Notes under the pieces: generated by a model
What the model saw: the letters and a program-made list of their open reading frames with translations, nothing else
What the model was told of the DNA's origin: nothing
Databases searched by the model: none
Shown here: piece by piece, positions 34,822 to 43,043 of the stretch
How the letters are laid out: every line of letters begins with the position of its first letter
Numbering within the stretch: position 1 is the first letter of the stretch
NCBI RefSeq assembly: GCF_019090165.1
Contig: NZ_JAHRIB010000163.1
Location: forward strand, 53,693-117,692
Direction: 5' to 3'
DNA from: Streptomyces sp. BV286
Lineage (GTDB): Bacteria; Actinomycetota; Actinomycetes; Streptomycetales; Streptomycetaceae
Length of the DNA: 64,000 nucleotides
Made by a program: the position numbers and the translations under genes

Positions 34822-34952
34822 CTGTCGAAGACGCCGCTCCTGGGTGTGCACTCCTCCTGGGTCCGCTTCAGCTCAGCCAGTTCCACTCAAGACACCGCAG
34901 CCGACGGCCGAACCGCCGGGTGTCCTGCTGTGCGCCATGAAGGGTTGACGCA

Positions 34953-36632
34953 ATGACGCCGAACTCCCCCTCCGCTCCCAGCCGGAGAAGCTTCCTCGGC
35001 TCCACGGCGGTCGCCGCCGCCGCGGTGGCCGGCGGGATGCCGCTGCTGGCCGCCTGCGGTGGCTCCGACAGCGGCTCCAAGGAGGGCACGACCTCGGGCA
35101 AGGACGCGAAGAAGATCCTTCCCGCCTTCGTGGCGCAGAGCGTGGTGACGCCGGACATCGCGTCGAAGAACGGCTCCGCCGTCGGGTTCACCGGCAAGCT
35201 CTCGCTCGCCGACCTGAAGACCTCGGTGCCGCAAAAGCTCGGCAAGGGCAGCACCATCAAGATCATCTCGCCGTTCTGGGGCTCGCCGCCGAAGGGCGGC
35301 AACCCGTACTACTCGGCGATGAACGCGCTGATCGGCGCCGAGGTCGTCTGGCAGAACCAGGACGGCAACACGTACGACGAGAAGCTGGGCGCCGTCCTCG
35401 CCTCCAGTGACATGCCGGACGTCGTGGTGATCCCCAGCTGGAACATGGGCGGCAAGATACCCAGCGCCATCATCAGCAAGATGGCGGACCTCGGTCCGTA
35501 CCTCTCGGGCGACAAGGTCAAGGAGTACCCGAACCTCGCGGCCATCCCGACCGACGCCTGGCAGCGCTCCATCTTCGGCGGCAAGCTGCGCGGCCTGCCG
35601 CAGCCCTCTCCCACCGTCACCGGCATCGTGCCCTTCTACCGCAAGGACGTCTTCGACAAGGAGGGGTACGAAGTCCCCACCTCCGCCGACGAGTTCCTGG
35701 CCCTCGCCAAGGAGATCACCAACGCCAAGGCGAAGGTGTGGGCCTGCGACGACATGAAGTGGACCGCCTTCAACAGCTTCGGCGTGCTGTCCGGCAGCGA
35801 GAAGTCGCTCGGCTGGAACCTCGTCGACGGCGAGCTGATCTACCGGGTCGAGACCGAGGAGTATCTCGAAGCGCTGGAGTGGACCCGCAAGCTGTACTCG
35901 GCGGGTGTCGTCCACCCCGACGCCAGGGCGGCGAACCAGGGCAACGCGGGTCAGCGCTTCACCGACGGCCAGGTCATGATGTACAACCAGAACATCTCGG
36001 ACTGGTGGGGCAAGATGGCCGAACAGGCCACCCAGAACAAGGAATTCCGCATATCCGGCATGGACATCTTCGGCCATGACGGGGGCGACCCCCAGCTGTG
36101 GGCCGCCTCGCCCGCAGGCATCTTCGCCTTCATCAACAAGAAGGCGTCGAAAGCGGTGATCCACGACGTGCTGGCCGCCGCGAACGTCACCGCGGCCCCG
36201 TACGGCACCAAGGAGTACATGCTCACCAACTACGGGGTGGAGGGCACGCACTACACCATCAAGGACGGTGTGCCCACCAAGAACGACAAGGGCAACCAGG
36301 AGGTCCTGAACGCCTTCGTCATGCTCGCGAGCCCTGCCCCGACCATCGCCCACCCCGACCTGCCGGACATCGCGAAGGAACAGGTGGAGTGGCAGCAGCG
36401 GATGGGGGCCTTCACCAAGAAGTCCTCCTTCTTCGGGCTCCAGATCACCGAACCGGCCCGGTACACCAGCCTCTCCAACGACTTCGAGGACCTGGAGGAC
36501 AGCGTCGTCCGCGGCCGCAAGAAGGTCAGCGACATGCAGCAGGCGGTGTCGGAGTGGAAGAGCCAGGGCGGCGACAAGCTGCGCGACTGGTACAAGAAGC
36601 TGCTGGACGACAGCGGCTCCGCGCAGGGGTGA
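34953..36632 (+). CDS. Carbohydrate ABC importer, substrate-binding lipoprotein (LplA-like)
   Basis: A 559-residue precursor. SRRSFLGS and a hydrophobic Ala-rich core end in the lipobox LLAAC (Cys near 36), so it is a Tat-exported lipoprotein. The mature protein is larger than ordinary CUT1 binding proteins (about 400) and fits the LplA-type family that binds long oligosaccharides. Conserved features include SPFWGSPPKGGNPYY, LRGLPQPSPTVTGIVPFYRKDVF and several surface Trp that could stack on sugars. Expected cargo: xyloglucan oligosaccharides, from the enzymes around it (inference). First gene of the importer operon, directly after an operator. Confidence 0.87.
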   Translation: MTPNSPSAPSRRSFLGSTAVAAAAVAGGMPLLAACGGSDSGSKEGTTSGKDAKKILPAFVAQSVVTPDIASKNGSAVGFTGKLSLADLKTSVPQKLGKGSTIKIISPFWGSPPKGGNPYYSAMNALIGAEVVWQNQDGNTYDEKLGAVLASSDMPDVVVIPSWNMGGKIPSAIISKMADLGPYLSGDKVKEYPNLAAIPTDAWQRSIFGGKLRGLPQPSPTVTGIVPFYRKDVFDKEGYEVPTSADEFLALAKEITNAKAKVWACDDMKWTAFNSFGVLSGSEKSLGWNLVDGELIYRVETEEYLEALEWTRKLYSAGVVHPDARAANQGNAGQRFTDGQVMMYNQNISDWWGKMAEQATQNKEFRISGMDIFGHDGGDPQLWAASPAGIFAFINKKASKAVIHDVLAAANVTAAPYGTKEYMLTNYGVEGTHYTIKDGVPTKNDKGNQEVLNAFVMLASPAPTIAHPDLPDIAKEQVEWQQRMGAFTKKSSFFGLQITEPARYTSLSNDFEDLEDSVVRGRKKVSDMQQAVSEWKSQGGDKLRDWYKKLLDDSGSAQG

Positions 36633-36636
36633 CGAA

Positions 36637-37734
36637 GTGGCACACAGCACCACTCCGGGCGCCGCCCCGCGCACAGCGCCTTCGTCGACGACGGACGACA
36701 CCGCCGAACCCTCCGCCAAAGGGCACAGGTCCGCCGGACCCGGCCGATCCACGAGGCCCGGCGGGGTCACCCGGGCCGAGAAGAAGGCCCTGAAGAAGGC
36801 CGCGAACGGCGGCACGCTCAGGACCCGCCTCAAGCGGGACCGCACGCTGGTACTGATGACCCTGCCGGCCGTCCTGCTGGTCCTGGTCTTCAACTACATA
36901 CCGATCCTGGGCAACGTCGTCGCCTTCCAGGAGTACGACCCGTACGTCAGCGACAACGGCTTCGTCGCCATCTTCCACAGCCCCTGGGTCGGCTTCGAGC
37001 AGTTCTCACGGATCTTCGAGGACTCGGCGTTCTGGGACGCCGTCCAGAACACGTTCGTCCTGTTCTCGCTCCAGCTGCTGCTGTTCTTCCCGATCCCGAT
37101 CGTGCTCGCGCTGCTCATCAACAGCGTGCTCAGGCCCCGGGTGCGGGCGATCTCGCAGGCGATCCTCTACCTCCCGCACTTCTTCTCCTGGGTGCTGGTC
37201 ATCACCGTCTTCCAGCAGATCTTCGGTGGCGCCGGCATCATCGCGCAGACCCTGCGCCGGCACGGCCACGAGGGCTTCGACCTCATGACCGACCCGGGGG
37301 TCTTCAAGTTCCTGGTGACGGCGGAGGGCGTCTGGAAGGACGCCGGCTGGGGCATCATCGTCTTCCTCGCGGCACTGGCCTCCGTCAGTCCCGACCTGTA
37401 CGAGGCCGCGGCGATGGACGGGGCCGGCCGATGGCGCCGGATGTGGCACGTCACGCTGCCCGCGCTGCGGCCGGTGATCGCCCTGCTCCTGGTGCTGCGG
37501 GTCGGTGACGCGCTCACGGTCGGCTTCGAACAGATCCTGCTGCAGAGAGACGCGGTGGGACCGGGCGCGGCGGAAGTGCTCGACACCTTCGTGTGGTGGA
37601 ACGGCGTCCGCAACCAGGAGTTCAGTTACGCGGCGGCCGCGGGCCTGATCAAGGGCGTGGTCAGTCTCGGTCTCGTCCTCGCCGCGAACAAGGTCGCCCA
37701 TCTCATGGGCGAGCAGGGGGTGTACAAGAAGTGA
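36637..37734 (+). CDS. Carbohydrate ABC importer permease (LplB-like)
   Basis: A 365-residue permease with a 65-residue charged cytoplasmic tail and six predicted helices from LVLMTLPAVLLVLVFNYIPIL. The EAA loop is LYEAAAMDGAGRWRRMWHVTLP near residue 255, typical of CUT1 sugar permeases. It pairs with the next gene to form the channel. The GTG lies four bases after the binding-protein stop and its own stop overlaps the next GTG. Confidence 0.9.
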   Translation: MAHSTTPGAAPRTAPSSTTDDTAEPSAKGHRSAGPGRSTRPGGVTRAEKKALKKAANGGTLRTRLKRDRTLVLMTLPAVLLVLVFNYIPILGNVVAFQEYDPYVSDNGFVAIFHSPWVGFEQFSRIFEDSAFWDAVQNTFVLFSLQLLLFFPIPIVLALLINSVLRPRVRAISQAILYLPHFFSWVLVITVFQQIFGGAGIIAQTLRRHGHEGFDLMTDPGVFKFLVTAEGVWKDAGWGIIVFLAALASVSPDLYEAAAMDGAGRWRRMWHVTLPALRPVIALLLVLRVGDALTVGFEQILLQRDAVGPGAAEVLDTFVWWNGVRNQEFSYAAAAGLIKGVVSLGLVLAANKVAHLMGEQGVYKK

Positions 37735-38681
37735 GCGCTGTCACCGACGAACGGCCGAAGGCCCCCGGCCCGCGGACTCCCGGCCGCTGGGCCGCCCCGC
37801 CGCGGCCCGTCTGGGAGGAGGAACCCCACAAGGCCGGACTCGCCGGCAAGGGCGTCGTCCTCGCCGTCGCCTGTCTCGCCGTCCTGTTCCCGCTGTGGAT
37901 CGTCGTCGTCACCAGCCTGTCCTCGAAGGAGGCCATCAGCGAGGCCGGCGGACTGGTGGTGGTCCCCAAGGGCATCACCTTCATCGCCTACCAGGAACTG
38001 CTGAGCGGCGGCCAGGTCACCCGCGCCACCCTCGTCAGCCTGGGGGTCACGCTCGTCGGCACGGTGTTCTCGATGACGGTGTCCATCCTCGCCGCGTACG
38101 GGCTCTCCCGCATCGGGTCCGTCGGGCACCGCTGGTTCCTGATGATCCTGCTCGCCACGATGTTCTTCGGCGCGGGCCTCATCCCGACGTACCTGCTCGT
38201 GCAGTCGCTGGGGCTGACGGACACGTATCTCGCGCTGATCCTGCCGAGCGCGATCAGCGTCTTCAACATCCTGGTCCTGCGGGCGTTCTTCATGGGCATC
38301 TCGCCGGAACTCACCGACAGCGCGCGGATCGACGGGGCGGGGGACTGGCGGATCCTCTGGCAGATCGTGATGCCGCTCTCCCGCGCCGTCATCGCGGTGA
38401 TCACGCTCTTCTACGCCGTCGGCTACTGGAGCGCCTGGTTCAACGCGTCGATCTACCTCAGCGACCAGGACATGATGCCGCTGCAGAACGTCATGATCCA
38501 GCTCGTCCAGAAGCAGGAGCCGCCGGTCGGCATGGGCCAGGCCATCAAGACGGGCCAGCTCTCCGCGCTCGCCGTCCAGATGGCGGTCATGGTGCTGGCC
38601 CTGCTCCCCGTCGCCTTCCTCTCGCCCTTCGTCCAGAAGCACTTCAAGAAGGGCATGCTGACCGGCGCCGTCAAGGGGTGA
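37731..38681 (+). CDS. Carbohydrate ABC importer permease (YtcP/LplC-like)
   Basis: A 316-residue permease with six predicted helices, starting VVLAVACLAVLFPLWIVVVTSL. The EAA loop ELTDSARIDGAGDWRILWQIVMP lies near residue 195. It completes the importer; no ATPase gene follows, so a shared sugar ATPase (MsiK in Streptomyces) must be used. The GTG start overlaps the previous stop by four bases. Confidence 0.9.
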   Translation: MSAVTDERPKAPGPRTPGRWAAPPRPVWEEEPHKAGLAGKGVVLAVACLAVLFPLWIVVVTSLSSKEAISEAGGLVVVPKGITFIAYQELLSGGQVTRATLVSLGVTLVGTVFSMTVSILAAYGLSRIGSVGHRWFLMILLATMFFGAGLIPTYLLVQSLGLTDTYLALILPSAISVFNILVLRAFFMGISPELTDSARIDGAGDWRILWQIVMPLSRAVIAVITLFYAVGYWSAWFNASIYLSDQDMMPLQNVMIQLVQKQEPPVGMGQAIKTGQLSALAVQMAVMVLALLPVAFLSPFVQKHFKKGMLTGAVKG

Positions 38682-38753
38682 CGTGCGTCCCCCTTCTGGC
38701 TTGGTCCGGGAATTGTCCGGTTGTTTCGTCGGCTGCGGGGCCGCTGTGGCTGA

Positions 38754-38777
38754 TCGCGCAGTTCCCCGCGCCCCTCA
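38754..38777. repeat. Streptomyces interspersed repeat copy 2
   Basis: Identical 24-base core to 29733-29756. Here it continues into an 8-bp inverted repeat GCGCCCCT (38768-38775) / AGGGGCGC (38778-38785), so it may also act as a weak terminator or mRNA-stabilising stem between the importer genes and the GH74 gene. Confidence 0.75.
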
Positions 38778-38835
38778 AGGGGCGCTCGTCCGCTCCTCCT
38801 TGTGAAGTTCCCCCTTTCTTGGAACGAGGTATGTC

Positions 38836-41058
38836 ATGCGCACGCCCCGCCTGAGCAGACGCGCCGTCCTTGCCGGGACCGCTGCCACCGTGGCTGCCAC
38901 CGCCGTCTCCGGGGCCGTCAGCCCCGCGGCGGCGGCCCCGGCGGCGGACGCGCCCGCCTACCGCTGGCGCAACGTCGTCATCGGCGGTACCGGGTTCGTC
39001 ACCGGGGTGCTGTTCCACCCCTCCGTACGGGGTCTCGCCTATGCCCGTACCGACATCGGCGGCGCCTACCGCTGGGACGACCGGGCAGGCCGCTGGACCC
39101 CGCTCACCGACCACCTCGGGTGGGACGACTGGAACCTCCTCGGCGTGGAGGCGATCGCCGTCGACCCGGCGCACCCGGACCGGGTCTACCTCTCCCTCGG
39201 CACGTACGCCCAGGCGTGGGCCGGCAACGGCGCGGTGCTGCGTTCGGAGGACCGGGGCGCGACCTGGCGCCGGACCGACCTCGACGTGAAACTCGGCGCC
39301 AACGAGGACGGGCGGGGCGCGGGGGAGCGGCTCCTGGTCGATCCGCGGGACAGCGACACGCTGTGGCTGGGAACCCGGCACGACGGGCTGCTCCGGTCCA
39401 CCGACCGCGGGGCGACCTGGGCGCCGGTGAGCGGCTTCCCGGGGAAGCCGAGCGCCTCCGGGCAGGGCGTCATGTTCCTCGTCGCCGCCGGGCGGGCCGT
39501 CTACGCCGGGTGGGGCGACGGCGACGGCACCGAGGGGACGGCGAACCTGTACCGCACGGCCGACGGGACGGCGTGGGAGGCCGTCCCCGGGCAGCCCTCC
39601 GGTACCTCCGCCAAGGTGCCGGTCAGGGCGGCCTACGACCGGCACACGCGCGAGCTGTACGTGACGTACGCCAACGCGCCCGGACCCAACGGCCAGTCCG
39701 ACGGCAGCGTGCACAAACTGCGGACCACGACCGGCACGTGGGCCGACGTGACTCCCGTGAAGCCGGGCGGGACCACCTCCGACGGGTCCACCGACTCCTT
39801 CGCGTACGGCGGAGCCGCCGTGGACGCCCGCCGCCCGGGCACCGTCGTCGTCTCCACCAACAACCGCTGGGCCGCCATCGACACCGTGTACCGCAGCACG
39901 AACGGCGGCCGCACCTGGACGTCCCTCAAGGACACCGCCGTGTTCGACGTGTCCGAGACCCCCTACCTCAAGTGGGGCGCCGACAAGCCGAAGTTCGGCT
40001 GGTGGATCCAGGCGCTCGCCCTGGACCCGTACGACTCGAAGCACCTCGTCTTCGGGACCGGCGCGACCCTCTACGGCACCCGTGACCTCAAGCACTGGGC
40101 GCCGCAGATCCGCGGCCTGGAGGAGACCTCCGTACGCCAGCTGATCTCGCCCCCGGCCGGGAAGGCGCACCTGCTCAGCGGGCTCGGGGACATCGGCGTG
40201 ATGTACCACGAGAAGCTCACGGCGTCCCCGTCGCGCGGCATGGCGTCGAACCCCGTCTTCGGGACGGCGACGGGGCTCGCCCAGGCCGCGGCCAAGCCGT
40301 CGTACGTGGTCCGCGCGGGCTGGGGCGACCACGGCAACGGGGCCCACTCGCACGACGGCGGACGGACCTGGACGCCCTTCGGGGCCCAGCCCGCCATCGC
40401 CAAGGACGCGCCGGGGCCGATCGCCGTCAACGCCGACGGCAGCGCGCTGCTGTGGTCGTTCGTGCACTGGGACGGCACGAAGTACGCGGCCCACCGCTCC
40501 ACGGACAACGGCGCGACCTGGTCCGAGGTCGCCTCCTTCCCGAAGGGCGCCACACCGGTCGCCGACCCGGCCGACCCCGCCCGCTTCTACGCGTACGACA
40601 CCGACAGCGGAACCCTGTACGCCAGCACGGACAGCGGTCGCTCGTTCACGGCCCGCGCGAGCGGACTGTCCTCGGGAGACACCCAGTTCGAACTGGTCGC
40701 GGCGCCCGGGCGCAGCGGAGACCTGTGGCTGAGTCTGAAGTGGAACGGCCTCCACCGCTCCACCGACGGCGGGGCGACCTTCTCGAAGGTGGACAGCTGC
40801 TGGGCCTCGTACACGCTCGGATTCGGCAGGGCGGCCGACGGCGCCGGCTATCCGGCGCTCTACCTGGTCGGCTCGACGGAGACCATCACCGCCGTGTACC
40901 GCTCCGACGACGAGGCGAAGACCTGGACGCGCATCAACGACGACGCCCACCAGTGGGGCTGGACGGGCGAGGTGATCACGGGCGACCCGCGCGTGTACGG
41001 CAGGGTGTACCTGGCGACCAACGGACGCGGCATCCAGTACGGGGAGCCCGCCCGATGA
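38836..41058 (+). CDS. Secreted GH74 xyloglucanase
   Basis: A 740-residue precursor with a Tat leader (LSRRAVLAGTAATVAAT, cleavage near AAA-AP at 34). The rest is the two seven-bladed beta-propellers of GH74, marked by repeated sialidase-type blades such as SEDRGATW, STDRGATW, STNGGRTW, STDNGATW and STDGGATF. Catalytic Asp candidates are D73 (ARTDIGGAYRW) and D534 (IAVNADGS). GH74 enzymes cut the beta-1,4-glucan chain of xyloglucan. There is no CBM2 tail, unlike many Streptomyces GH74 proteins. It follows the importer genes after 154 bases and overlaps the GH42 start (ATGA). Confidence 0.92.
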   Translation: MRTPRLSRRAVLAGTAATVAATAVSGAVSPAAAAPAADAPAYRWRNVVIGGTGFVTGVLFHPSVRGLAYARTDIGGAYRWDDRAGRWTPLTDHLGWDDWNLLGVEAIAVDPAHPDRVYLSLGTYAQAWAGNGAVLRSEDRGATWRRTDLDVKLGANEDGRGAGERLLVDPRDSDTLWLGTRHDGLLRSTDRGATWAPVSGFPGKPSASGQGVMFLVAAGRAVYAGWGDGDGTEGTANLYRTADGTAWEAVPGQPSGTSAKVPVRAAYDRHTRELYVTYANAPGPNGQSDGSVHKLRTTTGTWADVTPVKPGGTTSDGSTDSFAYGGAAVDARRPGTVVVSTNNRWAAIDTVYRSTNGGRTWTSLKDTAVFDVSETPYLKWGADKPKFGWWIQALALDPYDSKHLVFGTGATLYGTRDLKHWAPQIRGLEETSVRQLISPPAGKAHLLSGLGDIGVMYHEKLTASPSRGMASNPVFGTATGLAQAAAKPSYVVRAGWGDHGNGAHSHDGGRTWTPFGAQPAIAKDAPGPIAVNADGSALLWSFVHWDGTKYAAHRSTDNGATWSEVASFPKGATPVADPADPARFYAYDTDSGTLYASTDSGRSFTARASGLSSGDTQFELVAAPGRSGDLWLSLKWNGLHRSTDGGATFSKVDSCWASYTLGFGRAADGAGYPALYLVGSTETITAVYRSDDEAKTWTRINDDAHQWGWTGEVITGDPRVYGRVYLATNGRGIQYGEPAR

Positions 41059-43043
41059 CCGCCCAGGAAGGGCCCGGGCGGCCGGGCCTCGCCGACGTCA
41101 CCCGCGGACGTGTCCTCTTCGGCGGCGACTACAACCCCGAGCAGTGGCCCGAGGAGACCTGGCACGAGGACGTACGCCTGATGAAGGCGGCCGGTGTCAA
41201 CTCCGTCACCCTCGGCGTCTTCTCCTGGGCGAAGCTCGAACCGCGGCCGGGGGAGCGGGAGTTCGGCTGGCTCGACCGTCTGATGGACCTCATGCACGAC
41301 AACGGCATCGGGGTCGTCCTCGCCACCCCCACCTCCTCGCCGCCGCCCTGGCTGGGCCGCCTCCACCCGGACACACTGCCCCGCGACGAGGACGGCCGCA
41401 CCGAGTGGTGGGGAGGCCGCCAGCACTTCTCGCACTCCAGCGCCACCTACCGCCGCCACGCCGCCGCCATCACCGAGGACCTGGCCGCCCGCTACGGAAG
41501 CCATCCCGCCCTCACGATGTGGCACATCAACAACGAGTACTGCACGTTCGACTGGGGCGACGAGGCCGCCGTCACCTTCCGCCGCTGGCTGCGGAACAGG
41601 TACGGCACCCTCGACGCCCTCAACACCGCCTGGGGCACGGCCTTCTGGAGCCAGGGCTACGGCGACTGGGAGGAGATCCTGCCGCCGCGCCACGCCCACT
41701 ACATGAAGAACCCCACCCAGGTACTGGACTTCAGGCGCTACACCTGCGACATGCTCCTGGAGTGTTACGCCGCCGAGCGTGACATCGTCCGCCGGTACTC
41801 CCCGGACCTCCCGGTGACCACCAACTTCATGCCGATGTGGGTGGGCCAGGACGCCTGGAAGTGGGTCCAGGAGGAGGACGTCGTCTCCGTCGACATCTAT
41901 CCCGACCCGCGTGACCCCTTCGGCGCGCAGAACGGCGCGCTCATCCAGGACATGACGCGCTCCCAGGCCCGTGGCCCGTGGATGCTGATGGAGCAGGCCG
42001 CGGGACCGGTGAACTGGCGGGGCGTCAACCACCCCAAGCCGCGCGGCCTCAACCGCCTGTGGTCCCTCCAGGCCGTCGCCCGGGGCGCCGACGCCGTCTG
42101 CTACTTCCAGTGGCGGCAGTCCAGACAGGGCGCGGAGAAGTTCCACTCGGGCATGGTCAGCCACGCGGGGGAGCAGGGGCGCACCTACCAGGAGATCAGG
42201 CAGCTGGGCACCGAACTGGCCCGGCTCGAAGGCGAGGTGACGGGCCGTCACTCCGTGTCCGAGGTGGCGATCCTCCATGAGTGGAACGCCTGGTGGGCGG
42301 GGTCCCAGGACGGCCGGCTCTCCTGCGAGGTCGACCATCCGCAGGTCGTGCGCGCCTGGCACCGCGCACTGTGGGAGGCCCACGTCACCACGGACTTCGC
42401 GCACCCCGAGCACGACCTGTCCGCGTACGGGCTGGTCGTCGTGCCCCAGCTGTACCTGCTCACCGACGCCGCGATCGACAACCTCGTCGCGTACGTACGA
42501 GGCGGCGGCACCCTGGTCTGCGGCTTCCTGACCGGGGTCGCGGACGAGGACGACCGGGTGCGGCCCGGTGGCATGGACGAGCGGCTGCGCGAGCTCTTCG
42601 GGATCCGGACCCTGCACGAGTGGTGGCCCCTCGACCGCGGGGAGGAAGCCGAGTGCGACGGCTTCCGGGGCACGCTGTGGTCCGAGGAGATCGAGGCCGG
42701 GGACGGTGTCGCGGTGGCCGTCTACAAGGGTGGTGAGCTGGACGGACTCCCGGCGGTACTGCGCAGGGGCCGCGCCTGGTACGTCTCCACGCTGCCCGAA
42801 CCCGCCGCGCTGCGCGAGCTGTTGGAGGGCGTGGCCGCCGAGGCCGGGGTGCGGCCGGTGCTCGATGGGCTGCCCGCACAGGTCGAGGCCGTGCGCCGGG
42901 GAGACCTCCTCTTCGTCCTCAACCACGGACGGGACCCGGTCACGGTGGCCGTGCCCGGAACGTACCGGGACCTGCTCGACGGCCGACAGGTCACGGACTC
43001 CCTGGAGCTGGGCCGCTACGGGGCGGCGGTGCTGTCGCCGTGA
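41055..43043 (+). CDS. GH42 beta-galactosidase
   Basis: A 662-residue cytoplasmic enzyme (no signal). The N-terminal barrel begins LFGGDYNPEQWPEETWHEDVRLMKAAGVNSVTLGVFSWAKLEP, the GH42 hallmark. The acid/base is E161 in WHINNEY and the nucleophile E313 in LMEQAAGPVNW. Residues 400-600 are the trimerisation domain and the last 60 a small beta domain. It should remove the beta-linked galactose from xyloglucan side chains once fucose is gone. ATG overlaps the GH74 stop and its stop overlaps the GH95 GTG. Confidence 0.92.
   Translation: MTAQEGPGRPGLADVTRGRVLFGGDYNPEQWPEETWHEDVRLMKAAGVNSVTLGVFSWAKLEPRPGEREFGWLDRLMDLMHDNGIGVVLATPTSSPPPWLGRLHPDTLPRDEDGRTEWWGGRQHFSHSSATYRRHAAAITEDLAARYGSHPALTMWHINNEYCTFDWGDEAAVTFRRWLRNRYGTLDALNTAWGTAFWSQGYGDWEEILPPRHAHYMKNPTQVLDFRRYTCDMLLECYAAERDIVRRYSPDLPVTTNFMPMWVGQDAWKWVQEEDVVSVDIYPDPRDPFGAQNGALIQDMTRSQARGPWMLMEQAAGPVNWRGVNHPKPRGLNRLWSLQAVARGADAVCYFQWRQSRQGAEKFHSGMVSHAGEQGRTYQEIRQLGTELARLEGEVTGRHSVSEVAILHEWNAWWAGSQDGRLSCEVDHPQVVRAWHRALWEAHVTTDFAHPEHDLSAYGLVVVPQLYLLTDAAIDNLVAYVRGGGTLVCGFLTGVADEDDRVRPGGMDERLRELFGIRTLHEWWPLDRGEEAECDGFRGTLWSEEIEAGDGVAVAVYKGGELDGLPAVLRRGRAWYVSTLPEPAALRELLEGVAAEAGVRPVLDGLPAQVEAVRRGDLLFVLNHGRDPVTVAVPGTYRDLLDGRQVTDSLELGRYGAAVLSP

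Larger units (their letters stand above)
34580..34952. promoter_or_regulatory. Divergent control region of the xyloglucan locus
   Basis: This 373-base gap separates the GH3 gene (left) from the importer operon (right). Leftward promoter: TTGACA (34667-34662), 18 bases, CAGCAT (34643-34638). Rightward promoter: TTGTGC (34769-34774), 17 bases, TAACCT (34792-34797). Each has a copy of the TCGAAGCGCTTCGA palindrome at or just past its predicted start of transcription, the classic place for a LacI-type roadblock. Confidence 0.65.

Noticed and set aside
35866..35876. TCGAAGCGCT resembling the LacI operator inside the binding-protein gene
   Set aside because: Only the left part of the palindrome matches, and it encodes ordinary residues (LEALEW) in a conserved stretch.
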